Shown piece after piece: positions 34,877 to 48,407 of a DNA stretch of 64,000 nt (positions within the stretch are counted from its first letter, which is position 1; every line of letters starts with the position of its first letter). A program made the position numbers and the translations under genes. Location: NCBI GenBank assembly GCA_003024785.1, contig PUQB01000058.1, forward strand, positions 716,330-780,329, read 5' to 3'. This stretch comes from Selaginella tamariscina. Lineage: Eukaryota; Streptophyta; Lycopodiopsida; Selaginellales; Selaginellaceae. The notes below the pieces were generated by a model, which ran no database searches, had not been told where the DNA came from, and saw only the letters and a program-made list of their open reading frames with translations.

Positions 34877-37800
34877 TCAAACCGTGTCGAGGACGTCAAT
34901 AGTGTTTTTTTTGGTCCCTAACCTGTTATCAGCAACAATGTTCGTCGCTGTTATCTAATCTGATCGTACAATATATCATGCAGTTTTTTTCAACAAAAGG
35001 TGTGAATTGTCCTCTGCATTGAGGCTGACATTTTCTACAGATTTCATAAATTTCAATTTCAACGTATGAAACTTTATAGTGGGGCTGTATGGAAGTTGTA
35101 TTTAGGTGTTGATAATATAAAAAAAGTGAAATGATTTTCATTTTAACTCAGCTTACAGAATTTATTTTATATACGAAGCTATTTTAAAAACTTTTAAAAT
35201 TTTAGATATAGAATTTAAACATAATGTATATATAAATTTTAAACTATTAAAACAGAATTACTGTATTAATTAATATGTTTAGTGTGGTTATATTTATTAT
35301 ATATTCATATTCTAATTATTTGCTTATTAGTTATAACATATATATAGTAAAGGTTTCTTATTCATTTAGCAATTCAGTCTTTACATACACGCACGCACAC
35401 ACGCACACACTATAAAAGAAAGGGAGGGCCAAAGTTTGTTTGTGTGTATACACATCATGACTTTCTCAACAACAGCAACGCTGCAAGAAAGAATGAGCAA
35501 AAATATGTAAACTGTCAGATTCCTCCTTTTTATTTTGTATTTAGAAATATTCTTAATTTATATATTTCAAATTCACATAAAAGAAAAGAATTAAATAATT
35601 AGATTAATAAATTTTGTTTAATTTAAACTGTATTTGTTCTTGTATATACGTATATACACTCTTTCTTTATACTATTCCGACCATAAATTAATTAATACAT
35701 TTAGTGGTGCAAGTATAAATTTACAATACATTTTGAACATATGTATGCGAATCGTATCAGACGATTATTTGAGGTTTTAAAATGTCCAAAATAAATATAA
35801 ACTTAGATATATATTTGAACTTACATATATTTGTATATAAAATAGATACCGGAAGGTTAAGTTATATTAACAGTAAGTTTTAAATAAAAAATTAATTACT
35901 ATTACCGTAATACTATACATATGTAACTATTATATATTTAATAATAGGAGGACCGGTATAGACCCGTTTTTCAAAAAGACTAAAACACTAGATGGTACTT
36001 TTAAAATGGATTTATTTTAGATATTTCATGTCAAATCCATGTCACATCAATGTCAATTATAAGTACAAGTGGGGTTGATAATGGGAACATGACACCTACT
36101 ACATATGTAATACATTTGAATTGTTGCTGTGTGACAATCGTTGATATAATATATTTTTCATATATGTATAAGAATTAAAAGATCTGAATCATTGTCATTA
36201 ACACACTTACTATGTATTATTAATTGGTTGTAATGTTTTAATGTTATTTAGAGTTTTTTTGCATTGTGTAGCATGGGTGATTATGATTATAATATTAATG
36301 TCCAATGCACTACATTGTATTTGCTTAGAATGGAAATGCAACTAAGCATCTTGATTATTTAATATTATAATAAAAAGTAATTTTTTTTCATTATTTAATA
36401 ATACAACATTATATTTACTTCATGATTATTCATAATTCTTTAACTTCCTTCCATATAAGAAATTTAAGTTGCTATTTAATTATAAAGTTGGTGATGCGTG
36501 TAGTGTTAGTCATTTATTATTCATGTTAGTTACCAAATTCTTTCATTTAAGAACTTCATGGCCACTAAGTAGGCATTTGATTATCAAGAGTAGAGTTGGT
36601 TACCATATTGAATTATGTAAGTAATATTGGTTATAAATAATCTCGATGCTCAATAGGAACATGTTGATTATTTTGTTGGTCATTATTTAAAAAATAATAA
36701 TAATAAAAATTAAATGGTTATTTTATTAATCATAATTTTTATGAGAAGCAACAAAAACTTAATGGGTTTTTTTTTTTTTGTACAATTATTTTTATAAAAA
36801 CCAACAAAACTTGAGAACTTCATTAATTCTAAAAAATGAGTAGGCTTAACTAAATGAATATGTTCAAAAACTCAAGCATTTTCAGCATTGTATGGGTAAC
36901 ATGAGAGATTTTGACTCGATTCTTCAATTGTATGTGATTCCTCATTTGAGATAGAAACTTCATGTATATTATTTCTTCTTTAAATGGACTATCTCACAGC
37001 TAATCCATGTGGATGCATGTGTTATAATACCTATTGATTGCCTCGTTTAAATGAAGAAACATATCATAAGTAGTTTGTCATCCTTGCTAACCACCTACTT
37101 CCTTTTTTCATTAACAGATATATCCACCACTTATACATGGGCTATGGTGTCATCTTCTTCTTCCTCATTAAAAAGTTGTTCCTTTTAATGCAGATGTGGA
37201 TAAATTGGTGGTCGGAGAACATGCCCATTCTTATAATATTATGTAGTCATTATCATTTCATATGTGGCAAGCTACTTTTTTAAAAGCTGTGGGAATGAGA
37301 AACCATGATGTTTTTGCACTATGCCATTTTTTTTAAAGTCTTGTGCATTGGATATTTCTTGTTTGGTACCCACAAATTTTGATGGTTGCATGTCCTTATA
37401 TCTTGATTGTATCAGCTCGGTAATTCCTGTGAACCCATGCTACCACATTCCCAAAGTAAACTTCAAATCGGCTAGAATATTATCCCTTTATGTTTTCGAG
37501 AATCTACCACTGCCTAGTCCTAAGGGGATCTCCTTGTTAAGATTTTCTTATGGACCCCATGTGAGATAAATGTTGATTGAAACTAGGAGGACAATAATTT
37601 ATATCACTTTAAAGTCAAACTAGCTCATGTCTTTCCCAATAAGTAAAACTCCACTCTTCACAAGAATTCTTTTCTCTATGTGCATTGCTATGGATTGGGT
37701 CAATGTAGGTGGGCCACTACTTCATCCCATTGCCTAGGCAGTGTCTCATTGTGCGACATAGCAACTTGAATGAACAATCCTAAACTTGTTTTCTAGTACA

Positions 37801-39060
37801 CTTCTTGTTTAATTATGCACTTGAGTTTCTTGGACCCACTACTTAGGAGATTCATTTGGTACATGTCCCTACGAAAACATCACATGAGAATTATTTTCCT
37901 TGCTTAATGGATGTTAAAACTTACCTTACCTTTTTGGTGCACAAACAACCCAATTTAATCTTTTGGTTGGGTAATGTTGGTTACCACTATTTATTACTGC
38001 ACATCATTAATATAGCTTGAGCTTCAAGAAATATCTTTGCATGTATCATTGATTAACTTGCATTGGTCACCCCATGTTGGTCACCCCACGTTGATAACCT
38101 CATGTTCGGCACCTCTTGTACAATGTTATAATAATATTTCTGAATTGTTTCTATGTAAAAAATCTATTTTTGTTCTTCATACATGGCTAAGCTAAGGGAG
38201 AAGTTGTTGACATTATATGAAGTCTATGATTCACATTATGTCTTTGTATTGAGGCTCAAGACCAAGTTTGGTGGTATGAAGTCATTGGGCTTTAAACTCA
38301 ACTACAATAAGTGTGGAATCTTCTAAAAAGTTTGGCTTAAGTATTTTCTTTTCATAAAAGGTTTGGCAACTAATGACTAAAAGTTTAAGAAGCGACTAAA
38401 TGGTGACCATTATATATGATCCTAAACCCTATTGGTCACCATTGTCTTAAACCCTAACCATGTTGGTCACCGTATATAGTAACAAAACTAAAATAACATT
38501 TTTAAAATTAAAAAATCACCAAATGATGATATTTAAATAAAATAAATCACTTCTTCTTTTTTGCCTTATGTGCTTTGTTTGATGCTTTCAAACATGTTCA
38601 CTCCTCATATCTTCTTTACTATGTTCTTGTTTCCACATGGTTGCACCAATGGTTTTAGGGTTTCTATTGCCAAGCATGGATGACCAACATAGTTTAATCC
38701 GTGACCAATAGGGTTAGAGAATCCCCACCACGGTGACCAACAAACCTTAGGGGAGAGTAGAGCTTACTACGGCAAAGCTACAATGGTAATTAGTAAAGTT
38801 TAGTGCATGGCGGCAAAAGGATGCACCAATGCTAGTGTTTTTGCATAGGTTCTCCAATTGCAATGCTAGCCTATAGGGTGTTGCTAGATAGCAATGGTGA
38901 TCAATAGGTTTCACATGGTCATGAAAAGGGTTTGGGGGTAGAGTAGAAATAGTTTATGGCTATACAATTTAGAATCAACGAACAAATGCTAAATTGAAAA
39001 GGTAACCACAATTGGAGACCCTATGTCATAGTTTTTACTATGACTCAACCCTTTACTTTG
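34877..39060. other. Gene-poor AT-rich DNA
   Basis: AT-rich to about 36.9 kb, then moderately complex DNA with recurrent GTTGGTCACC-type words (38060-38480, 38680-38760). The latter looks like decayed repeat. Apart from the ABCG exon fragment at 35453-35523 I see no coding signal. Confidence 0.5.
35453..35523 (-). pseudogene. Fragment of an ABCG exon
   Basis: About 70 bases match exon 7 of the ABCG gene at 47296-47368 (shared CTCAACAACAGCAAC and CTGCA). On the minus strand they read ...FLLILSCSVAVVEKVMM against [17 protein letters not shown]. Flanking GT/CA microsatellite DNA suggests a DNA-level copy of an exon edge. Confidence 0.7.
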
Positions 39061-40800
39061 GACGTTGACTGTTGTTACCTACTGTACTATATTGATAAGC
39101 CCTAGGTGTAGAAGAAACAGCCCGCTTAGTGCACTTGGATATCTAGTGATGGTCCGGCCGGGTGTCATTAGGTATTTGCAAGAAACTCTAGGCGAAGCTA
39201 GCACTTCCATCTAGAAAACTCTTACCTTGGTTTTCCGTATCCCGGTTGGATTAATGGCTAGTTCCGGTGAGTTTGGCATGTCGGATATGCTTAGAAATAC
39301 CCCAGGTTTGACAGGTTAGGGTTTAGGGGTCGATGATAACTCACCAAGTATATTCCCTTGGGAATGAGATTTCAGTGCTAGCCCACTTATGTAAACAGGA
39401 AAACAGGGGGGGGCCTCTGTCACATAAATAAGGTAGTATATAGGAGTGAGGGTTCCTGGGTTCATGACTGAGTTCGTTACTCTTCTCCCGGTGCAAGCTA
39501 GCTTGTGTCGTCAAGGCACAACCCTCTGTTGTGCCGCCCTAACTTCCAGATGCCAGGGTACATCCCACCTTCGGGGTAGCTTACCCTTAACGTTGGCGAA
39601 TCCATGCCTGGGAGGTCTTGTCGGAATGCACGTTCCAAGAGGCAGAGGTTGAGGCTTGTCTCCAGCCTCCTCCTCCACATCAAGCTAGGTGTAGCACTCA
39701 CGGCCAAGCAAGGCACATCCGTGTCCTTGTCCAACTGTGAGCGTGGGATCTTGTTTAACAGGTTCATGTTACTTGGTTCTGAGGGTTCATTGAGGGGTTC
39801 TAGAGTCGCATTTAGGAGCCACGTTTGTGGCACTTGGTGCAACTCTTGAATCTAAGGGCTATGGCATGATAGCCCACATTGGGAAGGTAGTGTCACATGG
39901 AGATGTGACACTGGGCTAAACGTCACATGGTACAATGCCTAAGGCATGCCCTTTAGGGTTATGTCATGGGCTTGTTGCCAAGGGGTTGGATACTTTAACA
40001 AACAGACATGCTTGTGCTTGCACTAGGGTGCTAAGCCTTGGGCATGCTCAAGGGAGGTTAGGTCTCATAACTAGGTGTGCTTTGGCACACTTGGCTAGGG
40101 GAGTGTTCTCCTTGGAATTCAAGGGTTGAACAACCTAAACATGTTAGCAAGAGCCCTTTGTGAGGCACTCGCAAGGTCATGTGCTTAGGGTTATCAAACC
40201 TAGCCTTAAGGAGTTTGCTTAGCAAAACACTCGTGTCCGCCTACGGCGCACACTCGTGTCCTCACTAAGTACTAGCTAGTCTAGGGTATAACTTGGCCAC
40301 TCAAACCCTTAGGGTTAGTCATGGTTCAGGGTACCCCTTGTCGCCCTAAAGGGGTTGTCTCCCGGATGAGGGTGATTCCTCAAGGGGTAAGTGACAATGC
40401 CTTAGCTCTGTCCAGGGTATGTGTGGAACACACGTCTCCTTGATGGGGGTTAGGGCATGAGCTGTCTAGGTCTTCTAGGGCAAGACCCTAAGTCAACTAG
40501 GGTTATCCCTCAAGGGTTTTGGGGGCAGACACTCTAGGGAGACTTAGGCTAAACCCTAAGTCAACTAGGGTATCCCTCAAGGGTTCTGAGGGCAGACATT
40601 CTAGGAGACTTAGGCTAAACCCTAAGTCTCTTGTCCACTTGGGCATTAGAGTCTAACCCTAGGTCGTTGGGGTTGTTCTGGGAAACTTAGCGTTGCTCAC
40701 ACAGGGTGATGACGCCGAATGGCCACCTGGCAGCCACGTGTTGCCACGTGTTGGCCCTTTGGGTTAAAACTCTGACAAATAGTAGGTAAGTTCCTCCCTT
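39061..40800. other. Less AT-rich repeat block, possibly a solo LTR
   Basis: Base composition rises sharply compared with the flanks. A TATATAGG near 39435 and many CCCTAAG/CTAGGG words are present. TTACCTACT near 39076 recurs inverted near the right edge (AGTAGGTAA, 40784). A tandem of about 68 bases lies at 40486-40620. No protein family recognised; the solo-LTR reading is a guess. Confidence 0.35.
40486..40620. repeat. Two tandem copies of a 68-base unit
   Basis: Unit CCCTAAGTCAACTAGGG...GACTTAGGCTAAA at 40486-40553 and 40554-40620, followed by the start of a third copy (CCTAAGTCTC). Confidence 0.8.
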
Positions 40801-43800
40801 CAAATCAGTTTAATCGGTGGTGCTAACATCAAATTTGCAGCCAACCATGAGCATTATTGAGAGTGCTACCACACTATGACGCATTTTGCATGTGGGTATT
40901 GCTTGCAATTCTTTACCACACATAAGTTAATATAAAAGCACATTCAAAAATGCCACAATGCAGATGTCAATTTTGGGGAGATACAACCCTCAAGGCAAAG
41001 CAAGAACATGTAGACATGGTTGTCAAATTAGCTTCTTGGGTCAATCATGCAATAATGCACCAAAATAATCTAATGTTACATTTCAATAGTCGGGAAAACT
41101 TCTCAGTCTTAAATGCAAGCAGAATTAATCAAGCAATGACCACTTTCATATTGAAGAACAACCTCTATCAAGAGTCAATTTCATGTACGATTCACGCATC
41201 ATTTTAATAGTGTAGTTGCATCTCATCAACTATCTTGCAATTTGTGAAATAAATGATTCGTACTAATCTATTACATATACAGTGCTGGGAAGTGCACTTT
41301 AGAAGAATGGTTTAGAAGCATTAGAGATGAACAATGTAGAAAGTATACCAAACCCATGAAGTACAAGTGAGAAGAAGTCAACAAAGGTGTCGAAGAAGAA
41401 GAACGTGGAGGATATATTGGACCCAAAAAGTACGAGGAAAAGAAGCTGGGTAGATATGAAGATGCATCTAACAAGTTAGCAGAGAAGAGTGAAGAGAAGC
41501 TACAACAAGATAATTACAGTGTCATGAACGTTGATGGTAAGAAAGAAGGGGATACCCCAACGTGAGTAAGAGGTTCAAGGGTAAAAGGAAAGAGCACATG
41601 AGTTCAAAAATGGATTATCCCAAAAAAGTGAAACAACATATAAATAATGACTTTGTGTTATGTTTGAAGGAATGTTGAATTATATTTTAATGTGGCAAGT
41701 TTGCTTTGACTTAATGGAAGACGAACCTGAAGCACGAGTTCATTCTCTAGACAAGGTAGAGCACATGAGACTGATAAAAAAATGCGAGTGTAAACGAAAT
41801 AATGGATATACATACAACTTGTACTATACTTTTATGCATGTTACGTAAACCTAACACTTAAAATATTCACGTAATTTAATAAAGTTGTCCTATTTGTCAA
41901 ATATAATATTCAATGCTATTGTTTTTAGATTGGTCCATCGATGAGGATTGCTGAGCCATTCAAGATAAGTTGGTGTTTTCATTCTTATTTAATGATGACC
42001 ACCCTATAGGATATAGCGGAGTCCCACTTGAAGACATTGTTATGGTTGAGGGAGCTTAGCACGGAGATAATGAACAACTATGTCTAGTACGTTATCATGG
42101 CGTTTAGTCTGCATTAACATATGATCATCTTGTAATGGTGGTTTTGTGATCGAGGTTGAAAAGCATCTTAGACAATCCAAAGCATGGGTGATCCCCACCT
42201 TTGATGTGTCAGCAACCTTGTTGTGCAAGGAATTAATCCTAGAAGAGATGACTGCCATGTTATCTTGAGTCTTTGATAAGGAGTGGGGTGAGGAGTGTGC
42301 TTTTGCATTGTTAAAGTACATCTTGTTTGTTTTGTTGAGAGACAACCATATTTCCTTGTTGTTATTGCAAACAAGCACACAAATGAATGGGTATTTTAGA
42401 GTTCACACCTATTCCATGTGGACTCCTTGTGGTGCATGAACAACACAAAGACCGAATGTATATTTAAGCCATACATTGCCTATGAATACGGAAGGTCATG
42501 CACCTAATATAGAGGTCTTAGTAGGATTAGGAAGCTCACTCTGGTTAACTACATGGCATTTAGAAGAAACCTACTTGTGGGGTTTACGCAATGTACTTTA
42601 TGCAAACCATTGTCAACAAACTTCCAAAAAACTTCATTGTCAAGAAATTCAAGAATATGGTGAAGACTTCCACATCCCTTAAGAAGGCACAAACATATTG
42701 GTTTGTAATGAAAGACTTTATTACTACATTTCCTATCCAAAGGCCTGTGTGTGTGGCATGTAAATAATGATTGTTCTTCTTCAAAGTCATTAAATGATGA
42801 GAGCATGGACACATACATTCCATATGCAATGGATGACACACCTTAGTAGTGTTTTATAATGAATGCATAAGAAACACTTTCATTAAATGATGATCAATTA
42901 GTAATGCATGATAATAAATTCTATACAAAGAAAAACATTATGTTGTCAATCCATCATTGTGATCAACAAACTTGCACTAGATCCAATGGTCAAAAAAAAA
43001 AAAATGAGATACAAGATTGAACAGTGATCCAAATGGCCAGACATGAAGTTGTTCGTCTACCCATGTTAGGGTATGTGACTTTCATGGCACAATTGAAGAA
43101 ATCTAGGTCCAAGTCTTCGAAATTGTATGTGCATGTTTTTTGTAAGGAGATCAATTTTAAAAATGGAAAGTGTGTGCATTCACAAATACCTGCACATATT
43201 CTTGTTATAATTGGAATGACTTCAATAATCATAAAACAAAGGCTCACGAGGCAAGGTCAATCTCTACACATCCCCCAAAAAATGGCCAGGGTTCAAGTAA
43301 GGGAGGGAGTTGAAAGAGGGCATGGAAGTTGTGAATAATAAAGCCAAATCCTAATTACATCATACAATGTGAAATATAAAAAGTGTGTAAGGACTACGAG
43401 ATTAAGATTTATAAATGGAATAGTAGAGGTCCTCAATTTTGAAACAAAGAATTCATATGTTGAATATTTCATCAAGTAATGGCAATCCTTGAACCCTCCT
43501 CCTCTTGTGAGAGTATCTTATCCTCATTATGTGTTTATCTTTCAATTCTTTCCATGACACAAGAATAACATTTGTATAAAAGTGCAAGATTAAAGGGATG
43601 ATAGGTTGCTAAAGATGAATCGTAAATAAAGGTTAAAATAAAGGATGAACACCCTAATGGAGATGACACATACAAGGATACTATACAACATGAAGGACAA
43701 GGAAGCTGCTAAGGAGGCTACCCCAAAAAAATATGTTGTAGCCAACAAGGAGCCTACTTTAGAAAAGCAAATTGCATTCAACAAGGAGCCTATCCCCAAA

Positions 43801-46098
43801 AAATAAGTTGTAACAATCGAGAAGGTTGTTCCAAGAGAGCAAGCTATAAAACTCAACTTTACACGTCCTATTTCTATTGAGAAAGTAGCTTTTAAAGCTC
43901 CCAAGCTATTCAAGAGTCGTACCATAGCTTCAAGTTTAAAAAAACCATTTGAAACCTATACACAATGTAAGTGGACTTTGAAACCCCATTTGATGTTGTA
44001 CTCCAAGTGATCGATGCACCACATACTCAAGATAAAGTCACAATCATTGAAGGTGAAAAGGATAGTAAGCAAGAATAAGAAATGGAAAATGTAGTTGGTA
44101 AGCAAGAGCAACAAAATATAAGTTCAAATTTCACATTAATTGTGTTGGCATTTGAGTTTGAAGGATGCAAGAACGAGTAAAAGACAACACAAGAGGACAA
44201 TAGGGCTAACATCTAAAGACAAGAATTTGAAAGAAAATAATTATTAAAAACTCACAATGATGGGCTTCTTTCCATTCTAAATTTGTAGAATGAAGGTTGG
44301 TTAGCTTTTAGTACAATTTGAATTGTGAAACATACACCACATTATTAAGTTCAGAAAGTTAAACTAATAAAGCAACAAAATGTATATGGACAAGTAGTCA
44401 GAGGGTGGTAATCAACATGTTTGACATGATTACCAACATACATGAGGATCGTGTGGATCACACATGGAGGTTTCTTCTTGATTGATGGCATTTCCATAGT
44501 GACCAGCCATACGGTGTTAATCAAAATGGTAACTAATAAAAAATAAAGAGGTGATCAACACAATCTCTCAACAAGAGTCCATGCTAAGAAGATGGTAATT
44601 AACCATGAAGTTGGCACAAAATAATATAGTAACAAAAATTTTTGAGTTGAAAACTTTTAATTGACCCCTTAATTAGTTGGTTGGCTGGCGCATCACTTAT
44701 TATTTAATCTATTTTATTAAGATTAATTTATATATTAGTCTTGATAGTTTTCTAGTGCATGTGCTACTGAACAAAGGAGGTTACAAGTACGAATTTGCCT
44801 TATGTCCCCAATAAGGATTGTCATTCAAACATGCTCAAGCAAAGGCATCACATTCACCATCATTCAGCCACATTCAAGACTCAATTTCAGATGAATAAAG
44901 AAACGTTCATCAAGAGGAGTGTTATTGGGCAACAAAGAATATGTCATGTCCTTGAGTTTCTGCAAATTATGCAAAGAAGCACTACATCAGTTACATGTAA
45001 GCTGCTAAAAGCACTCAACTTTGGGAGTTGTGTGTCCTTGATGACATCATAAGCTGAAGAAAGAACGTTTGCAATGTGTTTCCTAGTGAGAGGAAGAACT
45101 TTCCTGCACTTAAGTCATTAGCACATATTATTTATATAAGCACATAAAACTCAACTGTCTTCTCTCTCATCTAGTTGAAAATCCATTTCATGAGTAAAAG
45201 ATGGTTGATAAACACCTCCCCGATTGAATGTCTAACTTATAACTTTTGAAAGAGCACAACCTTTATGCTCCCACGTTACCAAGGACATACCATGTTCAAT
45301 ACTTTTAAGTCTTTTAATACCACCATATAAAGTTTAAAATGAAACAAATGAGGTTGCAAATGATGTATTACTTAATTTTTTGTCGAACTTGCAATTACAA
45401 AAGCTTGTTCCTCCCAATAAGCATTTATATCTTTTTATACAAGGGCATACTCTTGAGCTCCATTAGAACGAATAAGTCATAAACGGCCATAATAATGAAC
45501 TTCGATATATTTGTAGAATACTGTTGTACACTTCTTATTTATGTTAACTATGTGACCAACAAACCTATCGAGTTGCTCTATCAATTATGGCATGCACTTT
45601 AAGGCACAAATTTGTAATAAGCTGCATATATAAAGATGTCACATATACCTTTGAATGTACTATATACCTCATTGTCAATGTGCCACAGAAGCATAAGCCT
45701 AATCACTATGTAAACATAACTCAAAATTCTTTGAAAACTTTATTATTATAGTGATTTAACTTCATTGCAACCAAACTGCAGCTTATTTAAAATCCTAAAA
45801 TTTAAAGCTTTGCCTAACAGATATGTATACATTGTACATATACATTGGTATAATATAACACACACACACAAATATATGACACCAGCAAATAAATCCCCCC
45901 ACGTAACATACTAGTACATATTCCATAGTTAAAGTGTTTCTAGAAAGAAATTAAAAATCAACTTGCTTACATTGTTAGAATTCATATTTTAAATTGTTAC
46001 AAGTTACATGTATAATATCTAAATAATAAAGTATCACGTAGTATGTATATCTGATACATAAATATCTAGCATACATTAGAGAGAGAATTATATAGGAA
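40801..46098. other. Unassigned repeat-derived DNA
   Basis: Fragmented plus-strand Lys/Glu-rich coding-like pieces (41320-41830, 43640-43930 with an NKEP unit repeated) resemble the acidic-basic tail near 27325. They may belong to one decayed transposon family. No domain is recognised and the frames are badly broken. 44.6-46.1 kb is AT-rich and featureless. Confidence 0.4.
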
Positions 46099-46717
46099 TT
46101 AAAACTCAAATAAGGGATGAGAGGTTTGAAACTGGTCACTATTGGACCTATGTGAAACAACGCTCTTTGCCTTTTCCCATTTCCCGAGAATATTCCCCGC
46201 CTTGTCCATCCAGATATTCCCCAACTTTCCCATATTTCTCCTTGTTCTTGGCCACACATCCTCACTCCCCTTAACCATCCCAAAGAAGAAAAGCCTGTAT
46301 ATTATAACCATGCTAAACACCACTGCTAAGTTTCCCCATTTTGATCGTTTCATGTCAACCTGGTACAAGTCATTCCAGTTATATATGTGTGTGCGTGTGT
46401 GTGCGCGGGTGTGTGTGTGTTATGTATATAAATATAAGTTTACTTAATGTGATATAACCTGGTAAAACTCGGTAAGAACCAAACGGCCGGGAATCTTGGG
46501 GAGTGCAGGGAATCTGTTGGAGAATTCCACGTCTTCAAAGTCGTTCTGGTACATTCCTTGTAAAGAGAACATGTGGAATGCCACGTAAGACAAAGGATAT
46601 TTCCAGAATATCCTTGGTAGCTCGTTTGGAAGACAAAAAATCCTGCTACTAGCATAAACAGTCCCTGTAACCAAGTTACATATATATATATAATAATATA
46701 TATCATTGGTGAACAGG

Positions 46718-46797
<80 letters not shown>

Positions 46798-46885
46798 CTA
46801 TCAATCGTGTACTCTCCTCTCTATAGAGCTCAGAACTGTATACAACGGTATTTTTTACATCTATAAGTACACACACATGTATATG

Positions 46886-46916
<31 letters not shown>

Positions 46917-48309
46917 TGCATGATTGATATATATGTGTGTGTGTGAGCGCGCGTGTGCAGGCTCGTTCTAATTGATTAATACACTGTCAGCATATATCTA
47001 TCTATCTATCTATCTATATATATATATATATATATTATTCAAGAAACTTAGCTTATATATGTGTAAAACACACACACACACACACAAACCTGTATTCCAG
47101 CTCTTGTGATGATATATCTATCTATCTATCTATAGATATTTATATTGTACACATATATACATAAAATATTCAAGAAAATTAGCTTATATAGGTGTAAACA
47201 CACACATGCACGCACGCATGCACACACACACACCTGTATTCCAGCTCCTGTGATGATACCCATGAGGAAATTAGGGACAACACTAGCAACAGCCATCATG
47301 ATACTCTCAACAACAGCAACACTGCAGAAGAGAATGAGAAGGAAATAAATGAAGTGTCCGAATCCTGGGTTAAGGCCGACCATGTAATAGCAAATAAATC
47401 CCGAAACAAAGCATATCATAAATAGAAATGGTAATGACGATAATGTGTTCCCAATTATAAATGCACATACTCCATAGTGTCCATTTAACCTCTCACGTCC
47501 AAAAACCTAATATCATTAAATAAAAATTATTTATAATTAAGAAAAAAATAAATAAAATACCTTCATATCTTCTACAAAGGATGGAAATCCACCAATGGAC
47601 ATGAAGGTGAGGAAGCCTGCCACGTAAGCCATGCAAGAAGCCCTAGCGTGGATGGACTCAAGTTGTGCCAACTTTTAGTAAACGGTCCCAATGCATAGGG
47701 TTAGTATCACGTATATGGCAAGACGTAGCCAATAGTAGCCCATGTCACGTGTCATGTTCGTGAATGATCTCCTTGTTAATGTAATTGCTTGTGTTATAAA
47801 ACTTGCTTGGCTTCCACTAGGTTCCGATACTGTTCCCGTCTACATATATTAAAACGTTATATATATGTATATGTGTGTGTGTCTGTGCGTGTGCGTGTGT
47901 CTGCACGTGTATACGTATACATAAAATTACCAGAGAGGAGTATTGTTCAACTTTGGAGTCGGCCCAGAGGGAAGCAGAAGACAAAGGGTATGCATTTAAC
48001 AGAATATTCAGCACATTAGTGGTGGATATTCTGTTTAAAGGGTCCGAGGAATCCAGTTGATCGTCTATGTAAGAACCTTTTAGGGCTTCCTTGACTCGGT
48101 CAAAGTCGGAGTTTATTGCTCTCAGGAAATGGTCGGATGGATTTCGAAGAGGTGGACATGGAAATCCCGCTGCTGAGAAATACTGCCAAATAAAAACATT
48201 AAATTTATATATACGTGTGTGTGTGTTTGTTGCATATGCTTGTTTTGTGTGTATATGTGTGTCTACTATGTATACACACATATACACTATTCTCTTGCAA
48301 ACCACACTC

Positions 48310-48407
<98 letters not shown>

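Noticed and set aside
39446-39849. Possible small genes in the less AT-rich block
   Set aside because: Overlapping frames on both strands with no domain or splice support; fits a non-coding repeat better.
43590-43925. Hydrophobic 111-residue minus-strand frame resembling a membrane protein
   Set aside because: It is the complement of a Lys/Glu-rich plus-strand repeat; the hydrophobicity is a strand artefact.
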